This document shows, piece after piece, positions 15,611 to 25,124 of a DNA stretch of 54,647 nucleotides. The position numbers were made by a program, and so were the translations under genes. Under the pieces are notes generated by a model, which was not told the origin of the DNA, searched no databases, and worked only from the letters and a program-made list of their open reading frames with translations. This DNA comes from Pseudomonadota bacterium (GTDB lineage Bacteria > Pseudomonadota > Alphaproteobacteria > Acetobacterales > Acetobacteraceae). Location: contig JAJZBV010000020.1 in the NCBI GenBank assembly GCA_021851785.1, forward strand, positions 1 to 54,647, written 5' to 3'. Each line of letters opens with the position of its first letter. The stretch's first letter is position 1.

Positions 15611-16702
15611 CTACTCGGCGCGCATCGGCGGGCGGTGGCCGACGGTGACGCTGATCTGAACCGCCTTGCCGGCGCGGAACACCGTCAGACGCGCGTTGCG
15701 CCCTGGCGGAATGGCGGCGACGCTGCGGATCAGCCCCTGAGTATTGTAAACCGGCTGGCCATTAACCGAAAGGATGATGTCGCCGCTCCGCACCCCCGAC
15801 AGCGCCGCCGGCCCCGCTTGCACGATCTGGGTCACGGCGACGCCGGGATCATTGCCGTTATCGGGCAGATCCGCGAGCGCGACGCCGAGCCAGCCGCGGT
15901 CGATATGGCCATGGGCGACGAGCGTGCCGACGACGACGCTCGCCTCGTCGCTCGGGATGGCGAAGGCGATGCCGACCGAGCCGCCGGAGGGCGAGACGAT
16001 GGCGGTGTTGATGCCGACCACTTCCCCCTTCATGTTGAAGATCGGGCCGCCGGAATTGCCCGGATTGACCGGCGCGTCGATCTGCAAAAAATCATCGAAC
16101 GGCCCGGTCTCGATGTCGCGCCCGCGCGCCGAGACGATGCCGGCGGTGATCGAATTGGCGAGCCCGAACGGGTTCCCCGCCGCCAGCACCCAGTCCCCGA
16201 CCTCGACCGCGCGCGAACGCCCCCAGGCGACGACCGGGAGGGTGCCCGGCGGGCGCACCTTGAGCACCGCGATATCGGTGAGTTCGTCGGCGCCGATGAC
16301 GCGCGCGGGAAGGTTGGTGCCGTCGGCCAGGGTGACCTCGATATCCTTGGCGACGCCGACGACGTGGTTGTTGGTGACGATGAGGCCGCTGCCATCGATG
16401 ATGAAGCCGGCGCCGGCATCGGTCGCCTTTTCGGGGCGGCGGCGGAGCTGTTCGCGGAACTGCTTCTCGAATGGCGTGCCGCGCAGCGCCGGCGGCAGGG
16501 CGTCCAGCGCCTCATTGGTGTTGAGCGGCTCGGTGACGGCGATGCTGACGACGCCGGGCAGGACTTTATGGACCAGCGGCGCGAAGGAAGGCGGGCCATC
16601 ATCGGCCCGGGCCGGCAAGGCGGCGAGCGAGGACAGCGACGCCGCCAGCAGGGCGATGCCGGCCACGCGCCACTCGCCAGACATCTTCAAACACCCTCGC
16701 AT
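15611..16702 (-). CDS. Periplasmic HtrA/DegP-family serine protease (distal copy)
   Basis: A 363-residue paralogue of the protease encoded just downstream. An N-terminal signal segment ending AALPARA (about residues 13-33) targets it to the periplasm. Triad residues are H113 (TNNHVV), D143 (TDIAVL) and S217 (GNSGGP); one PDZ domain covers about 260-350. The ATG at 16702 has GGAGG at a good distance; an internal ATG seven codons later also has a ribosome site. Compared with its neighbour it lacks the long Pro/Thr-rich linker. A perfect 8-bp dyad lies 66 bases upstream. Tandem HtrA genes may divide labour between protease and chaperone roles; this is inference. Confidence 0.9.
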   Translation of the reverse strand: MRGCLKMSGEWRVAGIALLAASLSSLAALPARADDGPPSFAPLVHKVLPGVVSIAVTEPLNTNEALDALPPALRGTPFEKQFREQLRRRPEKATDAGAGFIIDGSGLIVTNNHVVGVAKDIEVTLADGTNLPARVIGADELTDIAVLKVRPPGTLPVVAWGRSRAVEVGDWVLAAGNPFGLANSITAGIVSARGRDIETGPFDDFLQIDAPVNPGNSGGPIFNMKGEVVGINTAIVSPSGGSVGIAFAIPSDEASVVVGTLVAHGHIDRGWLGVALADLPDNGNDPGVAVTQIVQAGPAALSGVRSGDIILSVNGQPVYNTQGLIRSVAAIPPGRNARLTVFRAGKAVQISVTVGHRPPMRAE

Positions 16703-16767
16703 ACGATCCCTCCACGCCTCTCGCTATCCTCGCCGAAATGGCGTCGCACCGGGGGCGCGACAAGGTT

Positions 16768-16785
16768 CTGATATCACGATATCAG
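16768..16785. promoter_or_regulatory. Perfect AT-rich dyad upstream of HtrA gene
   Basis: CTGATATC (16768-16775), a two-base spacer AC, and GATATCAG (16778-16785) form a perfect 8-bp inverted repeat. It lies between the hrpB stop (16790) and the HtrA start (16702). It stands out against the G+C-rich background and has operator geometry, about 66 bases upstream of the start codon. As a hairpin its two-base loop would be too tight, so DNA binding is more likely than termination. Confidence 0.45.
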
Positions 16786-16789
16786 GCGG

Positions 16790-19342
16790 TTAGATCGGCT
16801 TATTATGGCCCGTTCGTGGCGCCGGCGGCGTCGTGGCGGGGTTTTCCGGCCAGGGGTGGCGCGGATAGCGCCCGCGCATGTCGCGCCTGACCTCGGCCCA
16901 GCCGCTCCGCCAGAACCCGGCGAGGTCGCCGGTGATCGCAACCGGCCGCCCGGCCGGCGAGAGCAGCGCGATCCGGAGCGGGAGGCGTCCGCCGGCCAGT
17001 TTCGGCGTGGCACCGAGGCCGAAGAAAACCTGCGCCCGCGCCGAGGCGAGCGGGGTCTCGCCGGTGTAATCGATCGCCGCCCGCCCGCCGGGAAGGTCGA
17101 TATGCTCGGGCAATTCGCGCCCGAGTTCCGCCCGTTGCGACGCGGTGAGGCCGGCGAGGAGGAACTCGGCGAGATCGAAATCGCCGAGATCGGCGGCGCG
17201 TTCGAGCGTGACCCGCCCGTCGGCGAGGGCAGCCGCGAGACGCCGCGCGATCGCCGCGTCATCGCTCTCGGGCCAGGGGGCGGCACCGCTGTCGCGCCCC
17301 GCCAGCCGCGCCAGACAGCCGATCCGCGCCTGGGTCTGGCGGGCGCGATCGCGCCAGGGCAGCCGCGCGGGATCGGCGGTGATCCAGGCGCCGAGCCCGG
17401 CCGCGCGCGCATCGAGGGCGGCGGGGAGGGTGCGATCCTCGAGGATCAGCGCGCCGAGGCGGCGACGGCGGCGGGCGAAGACCTCGCCGGTCGCGGGATC
17501 GAGGCTGGTGTCTATGGTTTCGGTGACGCGCGCCGCGAGCGCCGGCGGCAGGCGCGCGGGATCGAGGGGGGCGGCGAGCCGGATCAGCGACGCCCCTTTG
17601 GCTTCGAGGCTGGCGACGACCAGAAGCGGGGCGCGGGCGAGCAGATCGCCGGCCGGGAGCCGCGCGCCGCCGCCGCCGGAGAGGCGGAAACTTCCCGGCT
17701 CACCGCGTCGCGCCGCGATGCGATCGGGGAACGCGGCGGCGAGCAGCCGCCCCAGGGTTTCACGGCCGGCTTCGTGATCGGCTTCGCGATCCATTGGCGC
17801 GTCTTTCTCGTCGTCCGCGGCGCCGAGCCGGCGGCGATACTGCCGAGCCGTCTGGCGGAGGCGCGCGATCACCCCGCCCCGCTCCCCCGATCCCCGCGAC
17901 AAAAGCCCGAGACGAAGCCCGATATCGGCCGGGGCATTGGCGCCCCGGAGCGGATCGCGCTCCTCAAGTATCGCGGCAAGATCTGCCGCCAAGGCTTTCT
18001 CCATAGTGGTTTCTGCCGCCAGCATCATCGCCGCGAGCCGGGGCTCGGCGCCGAGTTCGGCCATGCGCCGGCCGGCCGGGGTGAGACGGTTCGCGCTGTC
18101 CAGCGCGCCGAGATCACGGAGGAGCGCCGCGCTCGCGGCGAGGGCCGCGGCCGGTGGCGGGTCGAGAAAGGGGAGGGCTTCCGGCGCGGTGCCCCAGGCG
18201 GCGCAGGTGATCAGCAGCGAGGACAGTTCGGCGTTGAGGATTTCCGGGGCGTCGGTCGGCGCCAGGCCCCGCTCCAGCGCCGCCGTCCACAGCCGGATCG
18301 CGCGCCCCGGCCCCTCCCGCCCGGCGCGGCCGGCGCGCTGGGTCGCGCTCGCGCGGCTGATCCGCCGCGTCACCAGCCGGGTGAGGCCGGTTCCGGGATC
18401 GAGTTCGGGCACGCGGCGGAAGCCGCCATCGATCACCACCCGCACGCCGGGGACGGTGAGCGAGGTCTCGGCGATCGCGCTCGCGAGCACGACGCGCCGC
18501 CCGGCGGCGATACTCAGCGCGCGATCCTGCTCGGCGGGGGAGAGGTCGCCGTGCAGGGCGAGCACCGTCGCCGCGCAGCCTTCCAGCAGCGCCATCACCC
18601 GGCGGATCTCCGCCATGCCGGGGAGGAAGGCGAGGATGTCGCCGCCAGTGGCATCGCCAGTGGCATCGCCGATGGCATCGCCGATGGCGAGCGCGCCCCG
18701 AATCGCCCGCGCCATCGCCTCGGGAAGGTCGCGCGGGCCGACGAGATCGCGGCCGGCATGGCTGATCTCGACCGGGTGCGGGCGCGCCGCGCAGGTGATC
18801 ACGGCGGCATCGAGATGCGCCGCGAGGCGATCGCTCTCGGCGGTCGCCGACATTGCGATCAGCCTGAGATCGGGGCGGAGCAGGGTTTGCAGATCGCGCA
18901 GCAGCGCGAGCGCGAGATCGGCTTCCAGCGAGCGCTCATGGACCTCGTCGAGAATGACCGCGGCCACGCCCGCGAGCCCGGGATCGGCGAGCAGCCGGCG
19001 GAGCAGGAGCCCCTCGGTGATGACCTCGATCCGGGTCGCGGCCGAGATCGCGGCATCGACGCGGGTGCGATAGCCGACCACGCCGCCGACCGCCTCGCCG
19101 CGGAGCGCCGCCATGCGCCGCGCGGCGGCGCGGGCGGCGAGACGCCGCGGCTCCAGCATCAGGATCCGCCCGCCGCCTTCACGCCCGGCCGCCCACGGAA
19201 TATCGAGCAGCGCCGGCGGCACCAGCGTGGTCTTGCCGGCGCCGGGCGGAGCGACCACAATGGCATTCGGCCGCAGGCACAACGCCGCGCGCAGCGCGGG
19301 CAGTGCGTCGGCCATCGGCAGTTGGGAGAAAGCGGTATCCAT
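16790..19342 (-). CDS. hrpB: ATP-dependent helicase HrpB
   Basis: An 850-residue DEAH-box helicase. Walker A is APPGAGKTTLV (about 30-40), the DEAH-type box is ILDEVHERS, and motif III is MSATAE. The helicase C domain includes ATQRAGRAGREGPG, the motif VI equivalent. The C-terminal part (LPWRDRARQTQARI and LPEHIDLPGGRAAIDYTG) is diagnostic for HrpB, whose physiological role is still poorly defined. The start MDTAFSQLPMADALPAL at 19342 matches the family; the frame stays open as far as 22528, but that part is antisense to dsbD and other genes and is not coding. A short GDAI/GDAT tandem repeat lies inside. Divergent from dsbD with about 100 bases between. Confidence 0.92.
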   Translation of the reverse strand: MDTAFSQLPMADALPALRAALCLRPNAIVVAPPGAGKTTLVPPALLDIPWAAGREGGGRILMLEPRRLAARAAARRMAALRGEAVGGVVGYRTRVDAAISAATRIEVITEGLLLRRLLADPGLAGVAAVILDEVHERSLEADLALALLRDLQTLLRPDLRLIAMSATAESDRLAAHLDAAVITCAARPHPVEISHAGRDLVGPRDLPEAMARAIRGALAIGDAIGDATGDATGGDILAFLPGMAEIRRVMALLEGCAATVLALHGDLSPAEQDRALSIAAGRRVVLASAIAETSLTVPGVRVVIDGGFRRVPELDPGTGLTRLVTRRISRASATQRAGRAGREGPGRAIRLWTAALERGLAPTDAPEILNAELSSLLITCAAWGTAPEALPFLDPPPAAALAASAALLRDLGALDSANRLTPAGRRMAELGAEPRLAAMMLAAETTMEKALAADLAAILEERDPLRGANAPADIGLRLGLLSRGSGERGGVIARLRQTARQYRRRLGAADDEKDAPMDREADHEAGRETLGRLLAAAFPDRIAARRGEPGSFRLSGGGGARLPAGDLLARAPLLVVASLEAKGASLIRLAAPLDPARLPPALAARVTETIDTSLDPATGEVFARRRRRLGALILEDRTLPAALDARAAGLGAWITADPARLPWRDRARQTQARIGCLARLAGRDSGAAPWPESDDAAIARRLAAALADGRVTLERAADLGDFDLAEFLLAGLTASQRAELGRELPEHIDLPGGRAAIDYTGETPLASARAQVFFGLGATPKLAGGRLPLRIALLSPAGRPVAITGDLAGFWRSGWAEVRRDMRGRYPRHPWPENPATTPPAPRTGHNKPI
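18639..18686 (-). repeat. 12-bp tandem repeat inside hrpB
   Basis: Three 12-base units (gcatcgccagtg, then gcatcgccgatg twice) occupy 18651-18686, preceded by a partial copy. On the coding strand they give A-I-G-D twice and A-T-G-D, ending in GGD. The repeat sits in a surface-linker position between helicase domains, preserves the frame, and is probably length-variable among strains. Confidence 0.75.
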
Positions 19343-19444
19343 GCCGCGCTTCCTAGCATGCGCTTTGCCGCCGCGAGAGGGTGCGCGCGGCCATGCGATC
19401 GCGTGAAGTTCGGAAACCGTCATGAGGGATTGGGGAAGCTCGCG

Positions 19445-21571
19445 ATGCGTTTTGACATGCGGTTGAGGCCGTTGGCGCTGGCGCTGGCGGTGGCAGCGGC
19501 GTTCGGCCCGCGCGCGGCGACCCCGGCGCGGGCGGCGGAAAGCGCTCCCTCCGTCACCCCGCGCGACACGGTGAGCCTGATCAGCGAAAGCGATTCCTAC
19601 ATCCCGGGCACGCCGCTTCGCCTCGGGCTCCGCTTCCGGCTCGCTCCGGGCTGGCACATCTACTGGAAAAACCCCGGCGCCGCCGGCGCGCCGCCGACGC
19701 TCTCGCTTTCCCCTGGCGGCGCCGGCGATTTCGTCTGGCCGGCGCCGGAGCGGATCACCGAGGGGCCGGTGACGGTGTTCGGCTATACCGGCGAGGTGGT
19801 GCTGGGCCAGCGTTTCACGCCGCCCGCCGGGCAAACCGGCCCGTTCGCCATCACCGCCCACGCCACCTGGCTGGTCTGCGCCAAGCTCTGCGTGCCCGAG
19901 GAGGCGCAATTTCATCTCACCCTCCCGCCCGGCCCGGCTCGGCCGGCGGCGGAGGCCCCCTTGTTCGCCGCCGCGCGCTTGCCGCACAGCCTCGGCTGGC
20001 CGGCGGTGATCACGCCCGAGGGAAGGCTCGTCGTCACCCCGCGGATGGCGAAAAACGACAGCGCGGCGCGGATTTTTGCCGGGCGGCCATATTTCTTCCC
20101 CGACCGTCCGGGGTTGATCGATCCCGATGCCGACGAGACGCGGATCAAAGGGGATGAGCGGTTTTTTCTGACGCTGGCGACGCTGCCGGGGTTTGATGCC
20201 AACGCCGATCTTACCGGCGTCGTCGAATTCGATGGCGATCCGGCGCGCGCCGTCGCCGTGACCGCCCATCCCGGTGTCGTGCCGCTTCCCTCCAGCACCG
20301 CCCTGCCGCTGTGGCAGAGCCTGATCTTCGGCCTGCTCGGCGGGCTGATCCTCAATTTCATGCCCTGCGTCTTTCCGGTCCTGGCGATGAAGGCGATCGG
20401 CCTCGCGCAATTCGGCTATGCCAGGCGGCGCGCCGTGCTCTCCCATGCGGCTTCCTATGCCGCGGGCGTGATGGCGACCTTCGTCGTGCTCGGCGGGGTG
20501 TTGATCGTGCTCCGCGCGAGCGGGGCGGCGGCGGGCTGGGGGTTTCAGTTCCAGTCCCCGGCCTCGGTCACCGCCATGGCGTGGCTTTTGTTCGGGGTCG
20601 GGCTCAACCTCTCCGGGGTGTTCTCGTTCGGCGGCGGCGTGACCGGATTTGGCCAAAGCTTTGCCGGGCGCCATGGCCTTCTCGGCTCGTTCTTCACCGG
20701 TCTCCTCGCGGTGCTGGTCGCAACCCCCTGCACGGCGCCGTTCATGGGGGCGGCGCTGGCGGCGGCGATGGTGGCGAAGCCGGCGGCGGCCCTCGGCGTC
20801 TTTCTCGCCATGGGGGTCGGGCTCGCGGCGCCTTATCTGCTGCTCGCGCTGCTGCCCGGGCTCGGGCGGGTCTTGCCGCGGCCGGGGCGGTGGATGGAAG
20901 TGCTGCGCCAGGGATTGGCGTTTCCGATGTATGGCGCCGTCGCCTGGCTCGCCTGGGTGGTCTCGCGCGAGGCGGGATCGGCCGGGGTGCTCGGGCTTGC
21001 CGCAGGATTGGTGCTGCTCGGCTTCGCCGGCTGGGTGCTTGGCGTGAGCCAGCAGGCGCCGACGCCGAGGCATCGCCGGATCACCCAATCGGTGGCTCTG
21101 ACCGCGGTCCTTGCCGCCATTGCCATCCTCTCCGGCCTCGCCGCCGTCGCCCTGCCGGCGCCGCCGCTGGCCGAGGCCAATGCCGGAGAGGGCGGCGCGA
21201 CCCCCTATTCCGCCGCGACCCTCGCCGCGCTTCGCGCAACCGGCCGGCCGGTCCTCGTGAACATGACCGCGGCCTGGTGCGTCACCTGCCTCGTCAATGA
21301 GCGCATGGCGCTGGATTCGGCGGAAATCCGCCGCGCGCTCGCCGATCGCGACGTCACCTACATGGTCGGTGACTGGACGCGCCAGGATCCCGAGATCACC
21401 GCCTTTTTGCGCCAGTTCAACCACGATGGCGTGCCGCTCTATGTTCTCTATCCCGGCGGCGACCATCCGCCGATCGTGCTGCCGCCGATCCTGACCGAAA
21501 CCAGCGTGCTCGCCGCCCTCGAAACGGTTCGTCAGAAATCGGCGCTCGCGGCCGGCGCCGGAAACCCCTGA
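19445..21571 (+). CDS. dsbD: Thiol:disulfide interchange protein DsbD (ScsB-like)
   Basis: A 708-residue inner-membrane protein carrying electrons from cytoplasmic thioredoxin to the periplasm. A signal peptide (about 1-31, ending ARAA) is followed by a periplasmic N-domain with paired cysteines in WLVCAKLC (about 145 and 149). Next comes a multi-spanning membrane domain with the redox pair in NFMPCVFP (C308) and ATPCTAPF (C429), and a C-terminal thioredoxin-like domain with WCVTC (C612, C615). All three cysteine pairs are intact. Start ATG at 19445 is preceded by a GGGGAAG ribosome site. The next gene begins at the base after its stop (TGAGTG). The N-domain resembles the ScsB/alphaproteobacterial version rather than E. 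coli DsbD. Confidence 0.9.
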   Translation: MRFDMRLRPLALALAVAAAFGPRAATPARAAESAPSVTPRDTVSLISESDSYIPGTPLRLGLRFRLAPGWHIYWKNPGAAGAPPTLSLSPGGAGDFVWPAPERITEGPVTVFGYTGEVVLGQRFTPPAGQTGPFAITAHATWLVCAKLCVPEEAQFHLTLPPGPARPAAEAPLFAAARLPHSLGWPAVITPEGRLVVTPRMAKNDSAARIFAGRPYFFPDRPGLIDPDADETRIKGDERFFLTLATLPGFDANADLTGVVEFDGDPARAVAVTAHPGVVPLPSSTALPLWQSLIFGLLGGLILNFMPCVFPVLAMKAIGLAQFGYARRRAVLSHAASYAAGVMATFVVLGGVLIVLRASGAAAGWGFQFQSPASVTAMAWLLFGVGLNLSGVFSFGGGVTGFGQSFAGRHGLLGSFFTGLLAVLVATPCTAPFMGAALAAAMVAKPAAALGVFLAMGVGLAAPYLLLALLPGLGRVLPRPGRWMEVLRQGLAFPMYGAVAWLAWVVSREAGSAGVLGLAAGLVLLGFAGWVLGVSQQAPTPRHRRITQSVALTAVLAAIAILSGLAAVALPAPPLAEANAGEGGATPYSAATLAALRATGRPVLVNMTAAWCVTCLVNERMALDSAEIRRALADRDVTYMVGDWTRQDPEITAFLRQFNHDGVPLYVLYPGGDHPPIVLPPILTETSVLAALETVRQKSALAAGAGNP

Positions 21572-22420
21572 GTGCCGACCGGCGGGCTGCCGCTCGATGT
21601 CATGGCGGCGGTTCTCGGCGGCGCGTTGCTGCATGCGGGCTGGAATGTCGCGCTCAAGGCGGGGGCGGATAAAGCCCTCGAAACCGCGCTGCTGCTGGCC
21701 GGCGGGGTTGTGCTGGCACTCGCCTTGCTGCCGTTCCTGCGCCCGCCGAGCCCGGCGAGCTATCCCGCTCTCGCGCTTTCGACCGTTTTGCACATCGCCT
21801 ATTTCTTCCTGCTGATGAAGGCCTATCAGACCGGCGAGATGGCGCATCTCTATCCCCTGATGCGTGGGCTGCCGCCGCTCGTGCTGGCGTTGCTCGGGCT
21901 GGTCTGGGGCGAGGCCTTGGCGCCGGCGCGCTGGCTCGGGGTCGCGCTGATCTCGCTTGGCGTGCTCAGCTTGGCGCTGACCCGTGGCGCCGCGCCGCAT
22001 GGCCGGGCCAGCCTGTTCGCGCTTCTCAATATCGCCGTCATCGCCGCCTATACGCTCAATGACGGAATCGGGGCGCGGCTGTCCGGCGCGCCCTTCGCTT
22101 ATACGCTGGTGATGTTTCTCGCGACCGGCAGCCTGTTTCTGGGCGGGACGGCGCTCTGGCGCGGGCGCGCGCTGGCGGCGCTGCCGCTCCGGCGCTGGGC
22201 GATCGGCGTGATCGCGGCGGCGAGCAGCATCGGCTCCTACGGGCTCGCGCTCTGGGCGATGACCCGCGCCCCGATCGCCGCCATCGCCGCCTTGCGCGAG
22301 ACCGCGATCCTGTTCGGCATGGGGCTCGCGTGGCTGGTGGTCGGCGAGCGGCTCGGCCCGTCGCGTTTGGCCGCGGGCGCGCTCATCCTCGGCGGCACGG
22401 TGGTTCTGCGCGTGTTTTGA
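21572..22420 (+). CDS. EamA/DMT-family transporter
   Basis: A 282-residue membrane protein with about ten hydrophobic segments arranged as two repeats, as in EamA (drug/metabolite) transporters. HAGWNVALKAGADKA near the N-terminus and ETAILFGMGLAWLVVGERLGPSRLAAGALILGG at the C-terminus are typical of each repeat's ends. The likely start is GTG at 21572, immediately after the dsbD stop, with GGAA about eight bases upstream; an ATG at 21602 is the alternative. Substrate unknown. Coupling to dsbD could be accidental, or it might export a thiol or amino acid; no direct evidence. Confidence 0.82.
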   Translation: MPTGGLPLDVMAAVLGGALLHAGWNVALKAGADKALETALLLAGGVVLALALLPFLRPPSPASYPALALSTVLHIAYFFLLMKAYQTGEMAHLYPLMRGLPPLVLALLGLVWGEALAPARWLGVALISLGVLSLALTRGAAPHGRASLFALLNIAVIAAYTLNDGIGARLSGAPFAYTLVMFLATGSLFLGGTALWRGRALAALPLRRWAIGVIAAASSIGSYGLALWAMTRAPIAAIAALRETAILFGMGLAWLVVGERLGPSRLAAGALILGGTVVLRVF

Positions 22421-22493
22421 TTCCCGGTGTTGTGACCGCTTGGCGCCGCGCCGCGCTTTGCCTCTCCGGCGTGGGCGCGCTATGGGAACGGCG

Positions 22494-23063
22494 ATGGACG
22501 AGGGCATGATGGAAGACGATAGCGACACCGACGACCCAGGGACGACGCCGCCGGAAAGCCTGCTGCCCTACGATCTCTGGGCGGAAACGGCGCTCCGCGA
22601 GGTGGTGGCGCGCGCCCTCGAGCACGCCGAGCGTTATGGCTTGCCGGGCGCGCATCACTTTTTCATCACCTTCCGCACCGACCAGAAGGGGGTGGAGATG
22701 CCGGCCCGGCTCCGCGCGCAATACCCGCGCGAGATCACCATCGTGCTCCAGCATCAATTCTGGGATCTGGCGTTCGATCGTGCCCGCGCGCGGTTCAGCG
22801 TCGGGCTCTCGTTCGGCGGCGTGCCGAACAAGATCACCGTCCCGCTCGCCGCGATCAGCGCCTTTGCCGATCCCGCGGTGCAGTTCGGCCTGCAATTCCG
22901 TGTCCCCGAGGCGCCCGCCGAGACGGCGCCGGCGGACGTCATCGCCGAGGCGGACGCGGCGGAGAGCGAGACGGGAGCGGACGAGACGCCGCCGCCGGAG
23001 ACGCCGCAGGTGGTGCAGCTCGCGGCGTTCCGCAAGCGCCCGCCGTCTGGTGGAAAGGAGTGA
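22494..23063 (+). CDS. sspB: SspB-alpha, ClpXP specificity-enhancing factor
   Basis: A protein of about 189 residues matching alphaproteobacterial SspB, the adaptor that delivers ssrA-tagged proteins to ClpXP. The conserved folded part includes [16 protein letters not shown] and [11 protein letters not shown], followed by [16 protein letters not shown] and [14 protein letters not shown] long acidic, Ala/Glu-rich flexible linker then leads to a C-terminal [11 protein letters not shown], which looks like the ClpX-binding (XB) tail. Several ATGs (22482, 22494, 22506, 22509) are possible; 22494 has GGGAA five bases upstream. It ends one base before the fumarase ATG, and its last codons contain the fumarase ribosome site. 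Confidence 0.88.
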   Translation: MDEGMMEDDSDTDDPGTTPPESLLPYDLWAETALREVVARALEHAERYGLPGAHHFFITFRTDQKGVEMPARLRAQYPREITIVLQHQFWDLAFDRARARFSVGLSFGGVPNKITVPLAAISAFADPAVQFGLQFRVPEAPAETAPADVIAEADAAESETGADETPPPETPQVVQLAAFRKRPPSGGKE

Positions 23064-23064
23064 G

Positions 23065-24726
23065 ATGATGGATACCCAAGCCGTCAAACCCGCCGCGCGG
23101 CCGACGGAATTCCTCTATTCGCCGATGTTTCCCCTCGCCGATGGCGAGGTGCCTTGGAAGCGCCTCGCGATCGCCGGGGTGAGCGCTGAGCGCTGCGCCG
23201 GGCGCGGTATCCTCCGCATCACCCCCGAGGCGTTGAGCGAGCTTGCCTTTCAGGCGTTTCACGACGTCTCGCATCTGCTCCGCCCCGGCCATCTCAAGCA
23301 ATTGCGCGCGATCCTCGACGACCCCGAGGCGTCGGCGAATGACCGCTTCGTCGCCCTCCAGTTCCTGAAAAACGCCGCCATCTCCGGCCGCGGGATTTTG
23401 CCGATGTGCCAGGATACCGGCACCGCCATCGTCTTCGGCAAAAAGGGCCAGCGCGTCTGGGTGGATGGCGACGAGGAGGAGGCGCTCGCCCTCGGCGTCC
23501 ATCGCACCTACACCGAGACCAATCTCCGCTATTCGCAGATGGCGCCGCTTTCGATGTTCGAGGAAGTGAACACCGGCAACAACCTCCCCGTGCAGTTCGA
23601 CATCCTCGCCGCCCCCGGCGAGGCGCATGCCGAGGAATTTCATTTCCAGTTCATCGCCAAGGGCGGCGGGTCGGCGAACAAGACGTTCCTCTATCAGGAA
23701 TCCCGCGCCGTGCTGACGCCCGAGAAGCTGCTCGGCTTCATCGAGGCGAAAATGAAAACCCTCGGCACCTCCGCCTGTCCGCCCTATCATCTTTCGGTGG
23801 TGATCGGCGGCACCAGCGCCGAGATGACGCTGAAAACCGTGAAGCTCGCCTCGACGCGCTATCTCGACGGGCTGCCGGTCGCCGGCGACCGTTCCGGCCA
23901 CGCCTTCCGCGATCTCGAATGGGAAGCGAAAATTCTCGATCTGTCGCGGAAGATCGGCATCGGCGCGCAATTCGGCGGCAAGTATTTCTGCCACGACGTC
24001 CGCGTCATCCGCTTGCCGCGCCATGGCGCCTCGCTCCCGATCGGGATCGGCGTCTCGTGCAGCGCCGACCGCCAGATCCTCGCCAAGATCACCCCGGACG
24101 GCGTGTTCCTCGAACAATTGGAAACCGATCCGGCGCAGTATCTGCCCGAGATCACGGAGAAAGACCTCGGCGGCGAGGTGGTGAGGATCGATCTCGACCA
24201 GAAGATGGCGGAAATCCGGCGCACCCTCTCGCGTTATCCGATCAAGACCCGTCTCGCGCTCACCGGGACGCTGATCGTCGCCCGCGACATCGCCCATGCC
24301 AAGCTCATGGAGCGGCTCGAGCGCGGCGAGGCGCTGCCTGATTATTTCAAGAACCATCCGGTCTATTACGCCGGCCCGGCGAAGACCCCCGAGGGCTACG
24401 CGACCGGCGCCTTCGGCCCGACCACGGCGGGGCGGATGGACAGCTACGTCGCCGCGTTCCAGAAAGCAGGCGGCTCGCTGGTGATGCTCGCCAAGGGCAA
24501 CCGCTCGCGCGCCGTGCGCGAGGCGTGCAAGGCCCATGGCGGCTTCTATCTCGGCAGCATCGGCGGCCCCGCCGCCATTCTCGCCGAGGAAAACATCAAG
24601 AAGGTCGAGGTTCTCGAATATCCCGAACTCGGGATGGAGGCGATCTGGCGCATCGAGGTCGAGAATTTCCCGGCCTTCATCGTCATCGACGACAAGGGCA
24701 ATGATTTCTTCGATGGACTCGAATGA
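23065..24726 (+). CDS. Class I (iron-sulfur) fumarate hydratase
   Basis: A 553-residue oxygen-sensitive class I fumarase of the TCA cycle (fumarate to malate), like FumA/FumB. Probable [4Fe-4S] ligands are the Cys in [12 protein letters not shown] (near 116), in [10 protein letters not shown] (near 238) and in VSCSADRQ (near 330). The C-terminal beta domain (from about 365, [21 protein letters not shown]) is fused, as expected for the single-chain type. GGAAAGGAG precedes two adjacent ATGs (23065 and 23068); either may be used. The stop overlaps the next gene's ATG. No class II fumarase is visible in the window. Confidence 0.93.
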   Translation: MMDTQAVKPAARPTEFLYSPMFPLADGEVPWKRLAIAGVSAERCAGRGILRITPEALSELAFQAFHDVSHLLRPGHLKQLRAILDDPEASANDRFVALQFLKNAAISGRGILPMCQDTGTAIVFGKKGQRVWVDGDEEEALALGVHRTYTETNLRYSQMAPLSMFEEVNTGNNLPVQFDILAAPGEAHAEEFHFQFIAKGGGSANKTFLYQESRAVLTPEKLLGFIEAKMKTLGTSACPPYHLSVVIGGTSAEMTLKTVKLASTRYLDGLPVAGDRSGHAFRDLEWEAKILDLSRKIGIGAQFGGKYFCHDVRVIRLPRHGASLPIGIGVSCSADRQILAKITPDGVFLEQLETDPAQYLPEITEKDLGGEVVRIDLDQKMAEIRRTLSRYPIKTRLALTGTLIVARDIAHAKLMERLERGEALPDYFKNHPVYYAGPAKTPEGYATGAFGPTTAGRMDSYVAAFQKAGGSLVMLAKGNRSRAVREACKAHGGFYLGSIGGPAAILAEENIKKVEVLEYPELGMEAIWRIEVENFPAFIVIDDKGNDFFDGLE

Positions 24727-25121
24727 TGCGTTTTACCGTCGATCGTCTCGATCATCTCGTGCTCACCTGCCGCGATCTCGACGCCACCGCCGCCTGGTAT
24801 CAGCGCGTGCTCGGCATGGAGCGCGAAGAGTTCGGCGCCGAGCAGCGCACGGCGCTCAAATTCGGCGGGCAAAAGCTCAATCTCCATCAGGAGGGGCGCG
24901 AATTCTCGCCACGCGCCGCGCAAGCCGTGCCGGGCAGCGCCGATCTCTGCCTGATCACCGCGGTCAGCCCCGCCGATGCCGTCTCCCATCTTCTCGCCCA
25001 TGGGGTCGCGGTCGAGGCGGGGCCGGTTGCCCGCACCGGCGCGCTCGGGCCGATGATGTCGGTCTATTGCCGCGACCCGGACGGCAATCTCGTCGAGATC
25101 GCGAGCTATCTGCCCGACTGA
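24723..25121 (+). CDS. VOC-superfamily (glyoxalase-like) protein
   Basis: A 132-residue protein with the beta-alpha-beta-beta-beta repeat of the vicinal oxygen chelate superfamily. Likely metal ligands are the His in LDHLVLTC (residue 10-11) and the Glu in GNLVEIASY near the C-terminus; LNLHQEG supplies another possible His. It resembles the small 'VOC family virulence/bleomycin-like' proteins rather than glyoxalase I proper, and its substrate is unknown. Its start overlaps the fumarase stop (ATGATG/TGA), and queA begins three bases after it ends, so it is embedded in a coupled gene string. Confidence 0.8.
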   Translation: MMRFTVDRLDHLVLTCRDLDATAAWYQRVLGMEREEFGAEQRTALKFGGQKLNLHQEGREFSPRAAQAVPGSADLCLITAVSPADAVSHLLAHGVAVEAGPVARTGALGPMMSVYCRDPDGNLVEIASYLPD

Positions 25122-25124
25122 CCG

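Noticed and set aside
16805-19444. Plus-strand frame that would give dsbD an N-terminal extension of about 880 residues
   Set aside because: It is antisense to hrpB and lacks any domain, and a signal peptide with ribosome site starts at 19445.
19343-22528. Continuous minus-strand open frame extending hrpB by about 1060 codons upstream of its start
   Set aside because: It is antisense to dsbD, the EamA gene and sspB, is Arg/Gly/His-rich without domain character, and the HrpB family start is at 19342. Long open antisense frames are expected at this G+C content.
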